Assembly (NCBI GenBank): GCA_000421005.1
Contig: ATWA01000016.1
Coordinates: 1-41,917, forward strand
Reading direction: 5' to 3'
Source: Clostridiales bacterium NK3B98
GTDB taxonomy: Bacteria; Bacillota; Clostridia; Oscillospirales; Oscillospiraceae
Length of the DNA: 41,917 bases
The position numbers were made by a program, and so were the translations under genes. Position 1 is the stretch's first letter, and every line of letters begins with the position of its first letter. Below the pieces are notes generated by a model that did no database searches, was not told the DNA's origin, and saw only the letters and a list, made by a program, of their open reading frames with translations. Below are positions 32,663 through 41,741 of the stretch, piece by piece.

Positions 32663-34462
32663 ATGTCAAGCGAAAAGAAAAGCCTTTTTGACCGTCTGCC
32701 TCCCAGCCAGATCAAAAAAGCCAATGTGACCCTGTTCCCGGAGGGGATTCTGGGTTATCTGGCAGGGCCGACCTTGGCTATGCTGGCCAACTCCATTCTG
32801 GCCAACTACTTCAACAAGTACATGTCCGACGTGCTGCACATCAACTCCTGGGCCTCCGGGTTCTTCACCTGGCTGCCGGTGGTGTCGGTGATCTTTGTGG
32901 TCATGGGCAATATTCTGGTGGGGCGTCTCATGGACAACAACCAGTCCAGAGCGGGCAAGGCACGTCCCCTGCTGCTGTGCAGCGTGCCCATCAGCCTTTG
33001 CGCTCTGCTGTTCCTGTTTGTGTTCTCCCCCTATGACGCAGTAGGCACGGCATGGCATACCGGGGCGCTGGTGTGCATCGCCATCGGCTACAACCTGTGG
33101 TTTGCCTTTGCCTATCCCATGTACTACACCCCCCACGCCGCTCTGGTCAACCTGTCCACCCGGAACTCTCAGGACAGAAGCCTGCTGGCAACCATTTCCA
33201 ACGCCACGGCGCTGGCCGCCATGGGTCTTTCCAGCATGATCCTGCCCTTCTTCCTCAACCTGCTCTTTGTCTATGACATGAGCGGTCAGGGCACTCCCGT
33301 CACCAACGACGACGGGGTGATCCAGTACTATGTGGACGAGTCCGGCGCTGCCATCTATGACGCGCAGGCCTCCCACGACCACTGGAAGGTGTTTGTCATC
33401 GCCCTGATCGTCATTACCCTGATCGGTGCGCTGATTGAGTTCTTCTTCACCCGTGAGCGTGTCACCGAGGAATCCGCCGGGCAGAAGGGAGAGAAGAAAG
33501 CTGCCCTGCCTATGGGCGAGCAGGCGAAGATCTGCTTCTCTGACCGTTACTGGGTCATTATGATGATCTTCTTCTTCCTCTATCAGTTCGGCGGCATGAT
33601 TAAAAACGTGTCCCAGAACTACTACTGCACCTCTATGTTCCGGGATGCCCTTGGCAACTACACCGTGGCCTACGGCGGACAGCTTCAGGGCACGTTGTCC
33701 ATTGTGGGTGCCATTCCCACCGCTGTGGGTATGGTCATCGCCCTGCCTCTGGCCAACAAAATCGGCAAGGGCAAGGCCATTCTCTCCGGCGCTGTGCTGG
33801 CTACCGTGGGCGGCGCTTTGGGTATGCTGATGCCCGGCAGCTTCCCGGTGGTAGTGGCCTCCTTCGTCATCAAGGCCCTGGGCTCCACCCCTGCCATGTA
33901 CCTGTCTCTGGCGCTGCTGGCAGACATTTTGGACCATCAGGAGGCGGTTTACGGCGTTCGTACCGACGGACTGTCCATGACCATCTACGGTGCCATTATG
34001 GCAGGTATGACCGGTCTTGCCACCGGCGTGCTCAACGGTGTGCTGTCTGCGGTGCGCTATGACGTGTCTACTCTCCAGACCAACGAGGCCATGCGCTCCG
34101 CCATGCCCTGGGTGTTCATCGGCGCTGAGACCCTGTGCTATCTGGTCATCTTCCTCACCTTTACCATGATGGGGGTGGAGAAGTACGGCAAGCTGGATCA
34201 CAAGGCCATTGTCATGGACCAGAAGGCTGCCGCCGCTGCCGAGGGCAGAGAGTACATCTCCGCCGAGGAGAAGATTCGTCTGGAAGAGGGCGAGGAGGCC
34301 TATCAGGCGGAGCTGAAAAAGCAGGCCGACGCTGCCAAGGCAGAGCAGGAGCGGATTGCCAAGCTGAGCCCGGAGCAGCGAAAGGCGGAGCAGGAGCGGG
34401 AGAATGCCCTGCTCAGCGAATTCAACGCCATGCGTACTGCCCACGGCAGACCGGCGCTCTGA
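32663..34462 (+). CDS. GPH-family sugar:cation symporter with a charged C-terminal tail
   Basis: A 599-residue transporter, ATG after AAGGAGG and 15 bases after the GH78 stop. The first 500 residues contain about twelve membrane helices with GPH/MelB-like features (GYLAGPTLAMLANSILANYF, GRLMDNNQSRAGKARP, WFAFAYPMYYTPHAAL). An inserted hydrophilic loop near residues 205-240 is unusual. The last 80 residues are a lysine/glutamate-rich predicted coiled coil (KKQADAAKAEQERIAKLSPE) that is not needed for transport in typical members. It probably imports rhamnosyl-glycosides or their oligosaccharides. It lies between GH78 and GH3 in the same operon. Confidence 0.85.
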   Translation: MSSEKKSLFDRLPPSQIKKANVTLFPEGILGYLAGPTLAMLANSILANYFNKYMSDVLHINSWASGFFTWLPVVSVIFVVMGNILVGRLMDNNQSRAGKARPLLLCSVPISLCALLFLFVFSPYDAVGTAWHTGALVCIAIGYNLWFAFAYPMYYTPHAALVNLSTRNSQDRSLLATISNATALAAMGLSSMILPFFLNLLFVYDMSGQGTPVTNDDGVIQYYVDESGAAIYDAQASHDHWKVFVIALIVITLIGALIEFFFTRERVTEESAGQKGEKKAALPMGEQAKICFSDRYWVIMMIFFFLYQFGGMIKNVSQNYYCTSMFRDALGNYTVAYGGQLQGTLSIVGAIPTAVGMVIALPLANKIGKGKAILSGAVLATVGGALGMLMPGSFPVVVASFVIKALGSTPAMYLSLALLADILDHQEAVYGVRTDGLSMTIYGAIMAGMTGLATGVLNGVLSAVRYDVSTLQTNEAMRSAMPWVFIGAETLCYLVIFLTFTMMGVEKYGKLDHKAIVMDQKAAAAAEGREYISAEEKIRLEEGEEAYQAELKKQADAAKAEQERIAKLSPEQRKAEQERENALLSEFNAMRTAHGRPAL

Positions 34463-34551
34463 AACGTTTAATCCCTGCCGGAGCCGGCTGTCAATGGAGG
34501 GAAAAGAGAGCCGACCCGGCGTGGAATAGAGCATCCATGAGGAGGTAAAAC

Positions 34552-37500
34552 ATGAAGGAAAACAAGAGACGTGCCTCACAGAGACTGTGGCGCGGACTGA
34601 CAGCCCTCACCGCTGCCGTCACCGCCTTTGCTCTTGCAGGCACCAGCATCGTCAACGGCTTCCGTACTGACATCGACAAGTTCCTCGGCACCAGCAGCAG
34701 CAAGGTGGTCACCGAGGAGGCGGACCCCAACGAGGTCTATACCTATTCCTCTGACTACGCCAGCACCACCGAATTGGTCAACGCCATCGCCGACGTGGGC
34801 GAGCGGATGAGTGAGGAGGGCACTGTGCTGCTGAAGAATAACGGCGCACTGCCTCTCACCGCAGAGGAAAAGGGCAAGCTCTCCCTGCTGGGCTTTTCCA
34901 GCTACAACCCGGTGATGGGCGGCATCATGGGCTCCAGCCTGACCCCCGCCTCCGGCACTGAGGCAGATACGGTGAACTTTGTGCAGGCACTGACTGCCCG
35001 GGGCTTTACCTACAACAGCGCTCTGGAAGAGCTGTACGCTTCTCTGGCTTCCAGCTATACCACCGAGGTGGAGAGCTGGGGCGGCACCATCACCTACACC
35101 ACCATCACCGCTCCCGCCAACTCTGACGGCAGCTTCTTCACCAGCAAGGAGCCCTCTCAGAGCGCCATGAGCGGGGCAAACGGCGGCTGGATCGACACTA
35201 TGAACGACTACAACGTGATGATCGTCACCATCGCCCGGGCAGGCTCCGAGAACGCCAACTATACCCCCGGCACCGCAGGTGTGGACCCCTCCCAGAACCT
35301 GCACCAGACCGACCCTCTGGGTCTGTCCGATGATGAGCGGGCGCTGATTCAGGCTGCCATCGACGCCAAGAGCGCCAACGGCGGCAAGGTCATCGTACTG
35401 CTGAACAACGCCAGCGCCATGGAGATTCAGGAGCTGGCCGACAACGAAGGCATCGACGCCATGCTGCAAATCGGTCTGCCCGGCGGCTATGGCTTCTACG
35501 GGGTGTGCGACATTCTGGACGGCACGGTCAATCCCTCCGGTCACCTGTCCGACACCTACGCAGTCAAAAACGCCCTCTCTCCCGCCGCTCAGAACTACGG
35601 CTTCCTGTGGTGGGCAAACGCCCAGCCGGATAAGAACATCAACTCCGCCATCGTGGAGGCAGAGGGCATCTACACCGGCTACAAGTATTACGAGACTCGC
35701 TATGCCGACGCTGTTCTGGGTCAGGGCAATGCCTCTTCCGATGTGGGCAGCACCTCCGGGGCATGGAACTATGCCAACGAGGTCACCTATCCCTTTGGCT
35801 ACGGTCTGAGCTACACCACCTTTGAGCAGAAGATCGACAGCGTAGAGGTGGATCTGGCTGCCAAGACCGCTACTGCCACCGTCACCGTCACCAACACCGG
35901 CGCTGTAGCCGGCAAGGATGCGGTGCAGCTTTACGTCTCCGTACCCTACACCGACTATGACCGGGAGCATCTGGTGGAGAAGGCCGGCGTGCAACTGCTG
36001 GACTTCGGAAAAACCGAGATCATTGAGCCCGGCGCCTCTGAGACGGTCACCCTCACCGCTGACTTGCAGTATATGGCTTCCTGGGACTCCACCGCTGTGG
36101 GCGGCATGGGCAGCTACATTCTGGACGCAGGCACCTACTACTTCACCGTGGGCAACGGCGCGCATGAGGCCATGAACAACGTGCTGGCCGCTCAGGGCAG
36201 AACCACTGCCAACGGAATGACCGACGAGGGCGACGCCGCCAACGTCCAGACCTGGACGCTGGACGCTCTGGACGAGACTACCTTCAACCTCTCCAAGAAC
36301 GGCGTGGGCGTGGAGAATCAGCTGGGCGATCTGGACATCAACTACTGGCTCCCCGGCACCGCCACCTATCTCACCCGTGCTGACTGGGAGGGCACCTTCC
36401 CCCAGACCTATGCGGGTCTCACCGCCAGCGACGAGATGCTGGCCGTCATGGGCAACGACAACTATCAGATGGTCTCCACCGGCTCTGATGTGGTTTTCGG
36501 CGCCAACAACGGTCTGACCCTTGCCTCCATGAAGGGCAATACCGACCTGAACGACGAGGGCTGGGCCATGCTGATGGATCAGATCACGCTGGAGGAGTGC
36601 ATGATCCGCACCGGCTTTGGCGGAACCTCCACCAAGGCGATTTCCTCCATCATGTCCCCTGAGGCCATCCAGAACGACGGCCCCAACGGTATCTATTCCT
36701 ATCCTCTGGCTCAGTACGCCAACACCGACAAGTCCTCCGGCGACCCCTGTGCCATTGATGCCAATGACCCCAACGCCTCCTATCAGGCGGGCACCATGGG
36801 CAACGAGACCATTATCGCCCAGACCTTCAACAAGGCGCTGGCAGAGGAGTACGGCAAGGAGATGGGCAACTTCTCCCTGTGGAGCAACCTGACCATCTGG
36901 TGGGGCATTGGCGTCAACCTGCACCGCTGCCCCTACAATGCCCGGAACCACGAGTATTACTCCGAGGATCCCGTCCTCTCCGCCTTCCTTGGCGCAGCTA
37001 CCGTCTCCGGCGCACAGGCTTACGGCGTGATTGCCGCTCCCAAGCATGTGGCCTTCAACGACTCTGAGGTGAACCGTACCGGCGTTGCCACCTTCATGAC
37101 CGAGCAGAAGGCCCGTGAGGGCGAGCTGCGGGCCATGCAGGCCAGCTTTGAGGACGCCAAGTGCCTTGGCGCTATGACCGCCTACAACCGTGACGGCGTG
37201 TACACCGACAACGCCCATCCCACCCTGCTGAAGAACATCGTCCGCGGCGAGTGGGGCTTCCAGGGCCTGATGAGCGAGGACTTCATCATGGATCCCAGCT
37301 ACGTCACCCTGAAGGAAGCTGTTATCAATGGCGTGACCATGAGCTGCAACACCGGCGATAACTCCATGGACGCTGTCTCCGGCTACTATCCCTACTGGAC
37401 GGTTGCCAACGTAAAGGACGACCCCGAGCTGACCGCCGCTCTGAAGCAGGCCATGACCTGGCAGGCCTACGCCCTGGCCAACTCCAACGCCATGGACGGC

Positions 37501-37635
37501 TATGCCGCCACCACCCACATTGAGACGGTTCGTACCTGGTACGACAATATGCTTACCGGCATTGAAGTGGCCTTCGCCGCTCTGACCATCCTGAACGTGG
37601 TCATGTACGTCAAAGCCGGCAAGAAGAATGACTAA
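34552..37635 (+). CDS. Membrane-anchored GH3 beta-glycosidase, inverted domain order
   Basis: A 1027-residue GH3-family enzyme whose domains run opposite to the common order. The GH3 C-terminal domain comes first (about 75-350, EGTVLLKNNGALPL), then a fibronectin-III-like part (FGYGLSYTTFE, GKDAVQLYVSVPYTD), and the GH3 N-terminal barrel last (about 620-1000). The predicted nucleophile is Asp910 in LMSEDF; NDGPNGIYSYP and PKHVAFND also match. A hydrophobic segment lies near residues 17-33 and another near the C-terminus (FAALTILNVVMYV), so it is probably membrane-bound with the barrel outside. Reversed GH3 architecture is known from rumen bacteria. It would release glucose units from glycosides. 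Confidence 0.9.
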   Translation: MKENKRRASQRLWRGLTALTAAVTAFALAGTSIVNGFRTDIDKFLGTSSSKVVTEEADPNEVYTYSSDYASTTELVNAIADVGERMSEEGTVLLKNNGALPLTAEEKGKLSLLGFSSYNPVMGGIMGSSLTPASGTEADTVNFVQALTARGFTYNSALEELYASLASSYTTEVESWGGTITYTTITAPANSDGSFFTSKEPSQSAMSGANGGWIDTMNDYNVMIVTIARAGSENANYTPGTAGVDPSQNLHQTDPLGLSDDERALIQAAIDAKSANGGKVIVLLNNASAMEIQELADNEGIDAMLQIGLPGGYGFYGVCDILDGTVNPSGHLSDTYAVKNALSPAAQNYGFLWWANAQPDKNINSAIVEAEGIYTGYKYYETRYADAVLGQGNASSDVGSTSGAWNYANEVTYPFGYGLSYTTFEQKIDSVEVDLAAKTATATVTVTNTGAVAGKDAVQLYVSVPYTDYDREHLVEKAGVQLLDFGKTEIIEPGASETVTLTADLQYMASWDSTAVGGMGSYILDAGTYYFTVGNGAHEAMNNVLAAQGRTTANGMTDEGDAANVQTWTLDALDETTFNLSKNGVGVENQLGDLDINYWLPGTATYLTRADWEGTFPQTYAGLTASDEMLAVMGNDNYQMVSTGSDVVFGANNGLTLASMKGNTDLNDEGWAMLMDQITLEECMIRTGFGGTSTKAISSIMSPEAIQNDGPNGIYSYPLAQYANTDKSSGDPCAIDANDPNASYQAGTMGNETIIAQTFNKALAEEYGKEMGNFSLWSNLTIWWGIGVNLHRCPYNARNHEYYSEDPVLSAFLGAATVSGAQAYGVIAAPKHVAFNDSEVNRTGVATFMTEQKAREGELRAMQASFEDAKCLGAMTAYNRDGVYTDNAHPTLLKNIVRGEWGFQGLMSEDFIMDPSYVTLKEAVINGVTMSCNTGDNSMDAVSGYYPYWTVANVKDDPELTAALKQAMTWQAYALANSNAMDGYAATTHIETVRTWYDNMLTGIEVAFAALTILNVVMYVKAGKKND

Positions 37636-37654
37636 GGCAAGGAGGGAACTTCAA

Positions 37655-38077
37655 ATGGCAAGAAAGAAATCCGCCGGTCTGTTCCTCACCGCCCTGACGG
37701 TGATTGCCGCCGTGGTGGGCATTGCGTCCTACATGGTGAATACCGGCACCAACTATTACGCCAAAATGGGCGTGGATTCCACCGTAGTGGCCTGTCTGGT
37801 CATCGGCATTGTGGCTGAAATCGCCGTCATTCTGGTGGGGCTGAAAGGCACCCCCCAGTGGGCGGACATCCTGCCCGTCTGCGGCAGCGTAGTGCTGATG
37901 GTGGGCGTGGTCATGCTGCTCAACGCCCGCATCAACAATCTGGCCGCCGTGTTCACCTTTGAAAACAGCGCCGCCAACATGTCGGACACCACAAGCTGCA
38001 TTGCGGCCATCGCCGCCACGCTGATTGCTGCCCTGTTTGCCATCGTCAGCGCCTTCTTCGATGTGACGCGGGAGTAA
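37655..38077 (+). CDS. Small four-helix membrane protein of the GH3 operon
   Basis: A 140-residue protein with about four membrane helices (SAGLFLTALTVIAAVVGIASYMV, VACLVIGIVAEIAVILVGL, SVVLMVGVVMLLNA, AAIAATLIAALFAIVSAFF). ATG 37655 follows AGGAGGG, 20 bases after the GH3 stop. No enzyme motif is seen. Co-transcription and a position directly after a membrane-anchored GH3 enzyme suggest a partner or stabiliser of that enzyme. Function is not recognised. Confidence 0.75.
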   Translation: MARKKSAGLFLTALTVIAAVVGIASYMVNTGTNYYAKMGVDSTVVACLVIGIVAEIAVILVGLKGTPQWADILPVCGSVVLMVGVVMLLNARINNLAAVFTFENSAANMSDTTSCIAAIAATLIAALFAIVSAFFDVTRE

Positions 38078-38094
38078 TTCCATCACCCAGCCTC

Positions 38095-38130
38095 AGGGCG
38101 CCGTTTCCTTCGGGGGCGGCGCTCTGTTTT
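38095..38130 (+). terminator. Terminator of the glycoside operon
   Basis: AGGGCGCCG (38095-38103) pairs with CGGCGCTCT (38117-38125), with one G-T pair, then TTTT. Confidence 0.7.
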
Positions 38131-38149
38131 CGTCTCGGTCAGGAGAAGG

Positions 38150-38178
38150 TTGCTTTTTCAGATCCCATGGAATAAAGT
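38150..38178 (+). promoter_or_regulatory. Possible promoter of the second O-acylation operon
   Basis: TTGCTT (38150-38155), a 17-base spacer and TAAAGT (38173-38178). Both hexamers are imperfect. Confidence 0.4.
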
Positions 38179-38208
38179 AATAGTGACAGAAAGGGGGTGT
38201 ATTCCACC

Positions 38209-39969
38209 GTGAAGCGCATCACTGGCATTTTCCTGCTTTTGATTTTTCTCACTTCCTGCGCCGCCAAAGACACAGAAACCCACTCCTTCCCCGTCCATCT
38301 GGCACTGGAACAGTCCGAGGGCTATACCGCTGACCGGTACACCGCCCAGGTACAGCCCGGCGAGAGGGTCACCTTCACCCTCACCCCGGCGGAGGGGTAC
38401 AACCTGACCACGGCCCAAGGGGGCGACCTGCAGCGCAGCGGCGGGGCATACACCCTCACCGTCCCGGCGGCGAAATATTCCCAGACCCTCTCGGTGGAGG
38501 CGGTCAAAAGCGAGGTTTCCATCACCTACCACCCCAACGGCGGTCAGGGGGAGGAAGTGTCCCTCCCGGTGCTGCCCACCCATCTGCGGCTGAACACCTC
38601 CACCGGACAAGACCTGTTTGCACGCCCCGGCTGTACCCTCATGGGCTGGAACACCGCCCCGGACGGCAGCGGCACCGCTGTGGGACTGGGCAGCCGGGTG
38701 GACTGGCAGCCGGGACTGACCCTCTATGCCCAGTGGGCAGCGTGGACGGATGCTGACTGTTTTGACTGGACAGAGTACGGCTCCGGGGTGATGGTGACCG
38801 GGTATCACGGACAGGATACCACCCTCACCGTCCCGGCAGAGATTGAGGGCAAGCCGGTGTACGCCATCGGCAAAAACGCCTGTGCAGGGGCGGAATGCAC
38901 CACCCTGATTCTCCCTCCCGGCTTACAGCGGGTGGAGGAGAACGCCTTTGCAGACTCCGGGGTGGAGACGGTGATTCTTTCAGACGACATCAACAGCATC
39001 ACCGACTATGCCTTTTCTGGATGCAGCAACCTTCGCACCCTGCGGGTGAACGCCGTGGAGCCCCCCGCATACAGCGGCAGCTACTTTTCCACCTTTGCGG
39101 ATAAGTATGACCGATTGCTGTCTCTGAGAGAACGGCGCAAGCTGGTGCTGTTCTCCGGCTCCTCCACCCGGTTCGGGTACGACAGTCCGGCGCTGGAGGC
39201 GGGGCTGGAGGGGTATGAGGTGGTGAATATGGGGGTTTTCGCCTACACCTCCGCCACACCTCAGCTTCTGCTGATTTTGGACTGCATGGGAGAGGGGGAC
39301 ATCCTGCTCCACTCCCCAGAGTTTGATGCCGCACAGCGGCAGTTCTGCACCCGTGCGGACTTGGAAGACCACTTTTGGGCCATGATGGAGGCAAACTATG
39401 ACATGGCGACGGCGCTGGATTTGCATCAGGTTTCCTCCGCCTTTTCCGGACTGTCTGCCTATCTCAGCGAAAAGTCAGCCATGGAGCCGAAACGCTATGA
39501 CCTGTCTCCCGCCGACTTTGACGAGGACGGCAATCCGGTGTCCACGCCCAGCTACAACGCCTATGGAGATTACTGCCTCTACCGTCCCAACGCAGCGGAG
39601 GATGCACCGGTGTACGGTCTTGGTGTGGACTACACGGTTGCCGCATTTCCAAAGGCACAGTACATCGACTCGCTGAACAGAATGTATCAGCGTTTTCTGG
39701 ATCAGGGGGTTCAGGTGTTTTTCACCTACGCTCCCCGGAACCGGGAGGCAATCAGCGAGGACTCTACCCGCTCAGCCCGGAAAGCGCTGGACCAGTGGTT
39801 TCGGGATAATCTGAATGTGCCGGTGATTTCGGACATAGAGGAATCCCTCTATCCCGGACGGTACCTCTCCGGCACGGATAACCACCTCTCCACAGAAGGA
39901 GTGGCAATCCGCTCCCGGCGGATTTTGGATGACCTGCACCGGGCGATGGAACAGGAGGGAGCACCATGA
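38209..39969 (+). CDS. Lipoprotein with InlB-type repeat, LRR and SGNH-like domain
   Basis: A 586-residue lipoprotein. The signal ends in a lipobox (IFLTSCAAK, Cys near residue 16). GTG 38209 is chosen because AAGGGGG lies 11 bases upstream and this start gives a normal signal; an in-frame GTG at 38197 overlaps that site. Domains follow in order: a beta domain (about 20-100), an InlB B-repeat/Listeria-Bacteroides repeat (ITYHPNGGQGEEV to LYAQW, about 104-175), a BspA-like leucine-rich repeat region (about 190-285), and an SGNH-like domain (from about 310). The SGNH part has VLFSGSSTRFGY (Ser318-Ser319 in the block I position) and DNHLS (Asp557, His559). It probably places or removes acyl groups on a surface glycan with the MBOAT two genes downstream. 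Confidence 0.8.
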   Translation: MKRITGIFLLLIFLTSCAAKDTETHSFPVHLALEQSEGYTADRYTAQVQPGERVTFTLTPAEGYNLTTAQGGDLQRSGGAYTLTVPAAKYSQTLSVEAVKSEVSITYHPNGGQGEEVSLPVLPTHLRLNTSTGQDLFARPGCTLMGWNTAPDGSGTAVGLGSRVDWQPGLTLYAQWAAWTDADCFDWTEYGSGVMVTGYHGQDTTLTVPAEIEGKPVYAIGKNACAGAECTTLILPPGLQRVEENAFADSGVETVILSDDINSITDYAFSGCSNLRTLRVNAVEPPAYSGSYFSTFADKYDRLLSLRERRKLVLFSGSSTRFGYDSPALEAGLEGYEVVNMGVFAYTSATPQLLLILDCMGEGDILLHSPEFDAAQRQFCTRADLEDHFWAMMEANYDMATALDLHQVSSAFSGLSAYLSEKSAMEPKRYDLSPADFDEDGNPVSTPSYNAYGDYCLYRPNAAEDAPVYGLGVDYTVAAFPKAQYIDSLNRMYQRFLDQGVQVFFTYAPRNREAISEDSTRSARKALDQWFRDNLNVPVISDIEESLYPGRYLSGTDNHLSTEGVAIRSRRILDDLHRAMEQEGAP

Positions 39970-40184
39970 ATCTGCCCTTTGGGATGGTACTGCTGCTGGC
40001 AGTGGTGTTTGCCCGGATGACCCTTCGTCCCCGCTGGCAGGTGTTGGGCTGGCTGGGCTGCATGACCTGTACCGTGTCTCTGCTGCTTTTGGGATTGGTA
40101 CAGCGGATGGAACACGCCGCCGTGGTTGCCGCCCTTCTGCTCATTGGCGCAGCGGCGCTGGCAGAGAGGGGGACGAAAGGATGA
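39966..40184 (+). CDS. Small two-helix membrane protein
   Basis: A 72-residue hydrophobic protein with two or three membrane segments (FGMVLLLAVVFARM, VLGWLGCMTCTVSLLLLGLV, HAAVVAALLLIGAAALA). It overlaps the gene before and the gene after by ATGA, so all three are translationally coupled. No family recognised. By position it may be a small subunit of the O-acylation complex. Confidence 0.7.
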   Translation: MNLPFGMVLLLAVVFARMTLRPRWQVLGWLGCMTCTVSLLLLGLVQRMEHAAVVAALLLIGAAALAERGTKG

Positions 40185-41563
40185 ATTTCACTTCCCCTGC
40201 CTTTCTACTGGGCTTTCCGGTGGTGGTGCTGCTCCACTGGCGGCTGCCCCATCGCTGGCGGTGGGCGCTGCTGCTGGCGGCAAGCTATCTGTTTTATATG
40301 GGACACACCCCGGCACTGGCGTTGCTGCTGCTGGCGGTAACCGTGTCCACCTACGCCGCCGGACTGGGACTGTCCCGCCGCCCCGGTCTGCGACCCCTCT
40401 GGCTGCTGCTGGGGATGGGAGTGCCGCTGGGGACGCTGGCGCTGTTCAAATACGGCGACTTTTTCCTCTCTGTTGCAGGCAGTTCCTCCACCCTGGGACT
40501 GCTGCTGCCGGTGGGCATTTCCTTTTACACCTTCCAGACCCTCTCCTATGTGCTGGATGTCTACCGGGGAGAGGTACAGCCGGAGGGGCACTTTGGCTAT
40601 TACGCCCTCTTTGTCTCCTTTTTCCCCCAACTGGTGGCGGGACCCATTGAACGTCCCGAACACCTGCTGCCTCAGCTTCACATGCAGCAAACGCTGACTG
40701 GCGAGGACATAGAGACAGGGCTTTCCTTACTTGCAGAGGGGTTCTTTCGCAAGCTGGCGCTGGCGGACGTGCTGGCACAGGCGGTGGAGCCGGTATACCA
40801 GCCCGGTGCTGCGGTGAACGGCACCGGGGTGGTGCTGGGAACGGTCTGCTTTGCCCTGCAAATCTACTGCGACTTCTCCGGCTATTCCCTGATTGCCCTT
40901 GGCGCTGCACGGCTGCTGGGGGTGCGTCTGTCGGTTAACTTCCGTCAGCCCTACGACTCTGCCACCATAGGGGAGTTCTGGCGGCGCTGGCACATCACCC
41001 TGAACCAGTGGTTTGCGGACTATGTCTACCGTCCTCTGGGGGGCAACCGAAAGGGACTTATGCGGCAGCTTTTGGCTGTGGCAGTGGTGTTCGCCCTCAG
41101 CGGACTGTGGCACGGGGCGGCGTGGCATTTTGTGGCATGGGGCTGTCTCCATGGGCTGTACCGTATTGGCGGGATTCTCTGGGAGCGGCTTGGACTGAAA
41201 TGGCATCTGCCCGTTTGGCTGTGCCGATGCCGCACCTTTGCGCTGGTCTGTGTGGGCTGGCTGCTGTTTCGGGCGGACTCCCTGTCCCACGCCGGGGCGC
41301 TGCTCGCCGCCCTGACAAAGGGGTGGAGCCCGTCGGGACTGTCCGCTGCCCTCCGCCTTACCGGTCTTACCGGGACAGGGGGACTGACCGCAGCGGCGGG
41401 GGCGCTGTGTCTGCTGCTGTTGGACAGGCGGCAGAGGGATGACCGGGAGGAGAGCAAATACCTCTGGGCACTGCGGTGCTTCCTGCTGGCAATGGGTGCG
41501 CTGTTCAGCCATCTGCTGCTCTCCGGGGGCGGAGAGAGCGTCTTCCTCTATTTTCAATTCTAG
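40181..41563 (+). CDS. MBOAT family O-acyltransferase (intact)
   Basis: A 460-residue membrane protein of the DltB/AlgI class with about ten helices. Key segments are LPVGISFYTFQTLSYVLDVYRGE, AGPIERPEHLLPQ, YCDFSGYSLIALGAARLLG, EFWRRWHITLNQWFADYVYRPLGG and the catalytic GLWHGAAWHF with His311. It moves an acyl group across the membrane to an exported acceptor. ATG 40181 overlaps the stop of the preceding gene (ATGA). Its TAG stop lies exactly where the MITE begins; because the target was CTAG, the stop was kept. It is much more GC-rich than the broken paralogue at 4837-6249. Confidence 0.92.
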   Translation: MNFTSPAFLLGFPVVVLLHWRLPHRWRWALLLAASYLFYMGHTPALALLLLAVTVSTYAAGLGLSRRPGLRPLWLLLGMGVPLGTLALFKYGDFFLSVAGSSSTLGLLLPVGISFYTFQTLSYVLDVYRGEVQPEGHFGYYALFVSFFPQLVAGPIERPEHLLPQLHMQQTLTGEDIETGLSLLAEGFFRKLALADVLAQAVEPVYQPGAAVNGTGVVLGTVCFALQIYCDFSGYSLIALGAARLLGVRLSVNFRQPYDSATIGEFWRRWHITLNQWFADYVYRPLGGNRKGLMRQLLAVAVVFALSGLWHGAAWHFVAWGCLHGLYRIGGILWERLGLKWHLPVWLCRCRTFALVCVGWLLFRADSLSHAGALLAALTKGWSPSGLSAALRLTGLTGTGGLTAAAGALCLLLLDRRQRDDREESKYLWALRCFLLAMGALFSHLLLSGGGESVFLYFQF

Positions 41564-41724
41564 GGAACCGCTGAACAAATCAGGCTACGGCGTCTGAGCG
41601 GTCTGTTTTCCGCCATCCGGGTCTAAAATCCCTTGAAATACGTCAGTATTCCTGCGGTCTTTTATCCCTGGCTGACGAAAAACATCCTCGTTCATCCATC
41701 CGAGAGATTTATTCAGCGCTTCCC
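41563..41724. mobile_element. MITE copy 2 (complete, 162 bp)
   Basis: Termini GGGAACCGCTGAACAAATC (41563-41581) and GATTTATTCAGCGCTTCCC (41706-41724) are inverted repeats with two mismatches. A TA flanks each side (41561-41562 and 41725-41726), consistent with a TA target duplication. It shares 148 of 154 compared bases with copy 1. No coding capacity. The TIR style suggests mobilisation by an IS5- or IS630-like transposase, but none is present here. Confidence 0.85.
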
Positions 41725-41741
41725 TAGCGTTATTCTGAAAA

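Noticed and set aside
34576-37518. 980-codon antisense frame across the GH3 gene, and similar long antisense frames at 29678-32641, 32666-34579 and 2355-3542
   Set aside because: They lie wholly or largely opposite well-supported genes in GC-rich DNA and have biased, domain-free translations. Their length reflects codon usage, not coding.
1-41724. The two MITE copies as the ends of one large composite element
   Set aside because: The copies are about 41 kb apart with housekeeping genes (metG, dnaK, hrcA) between them, there is no transposase, and each has its own TA flank where visible. They are independent insertions.
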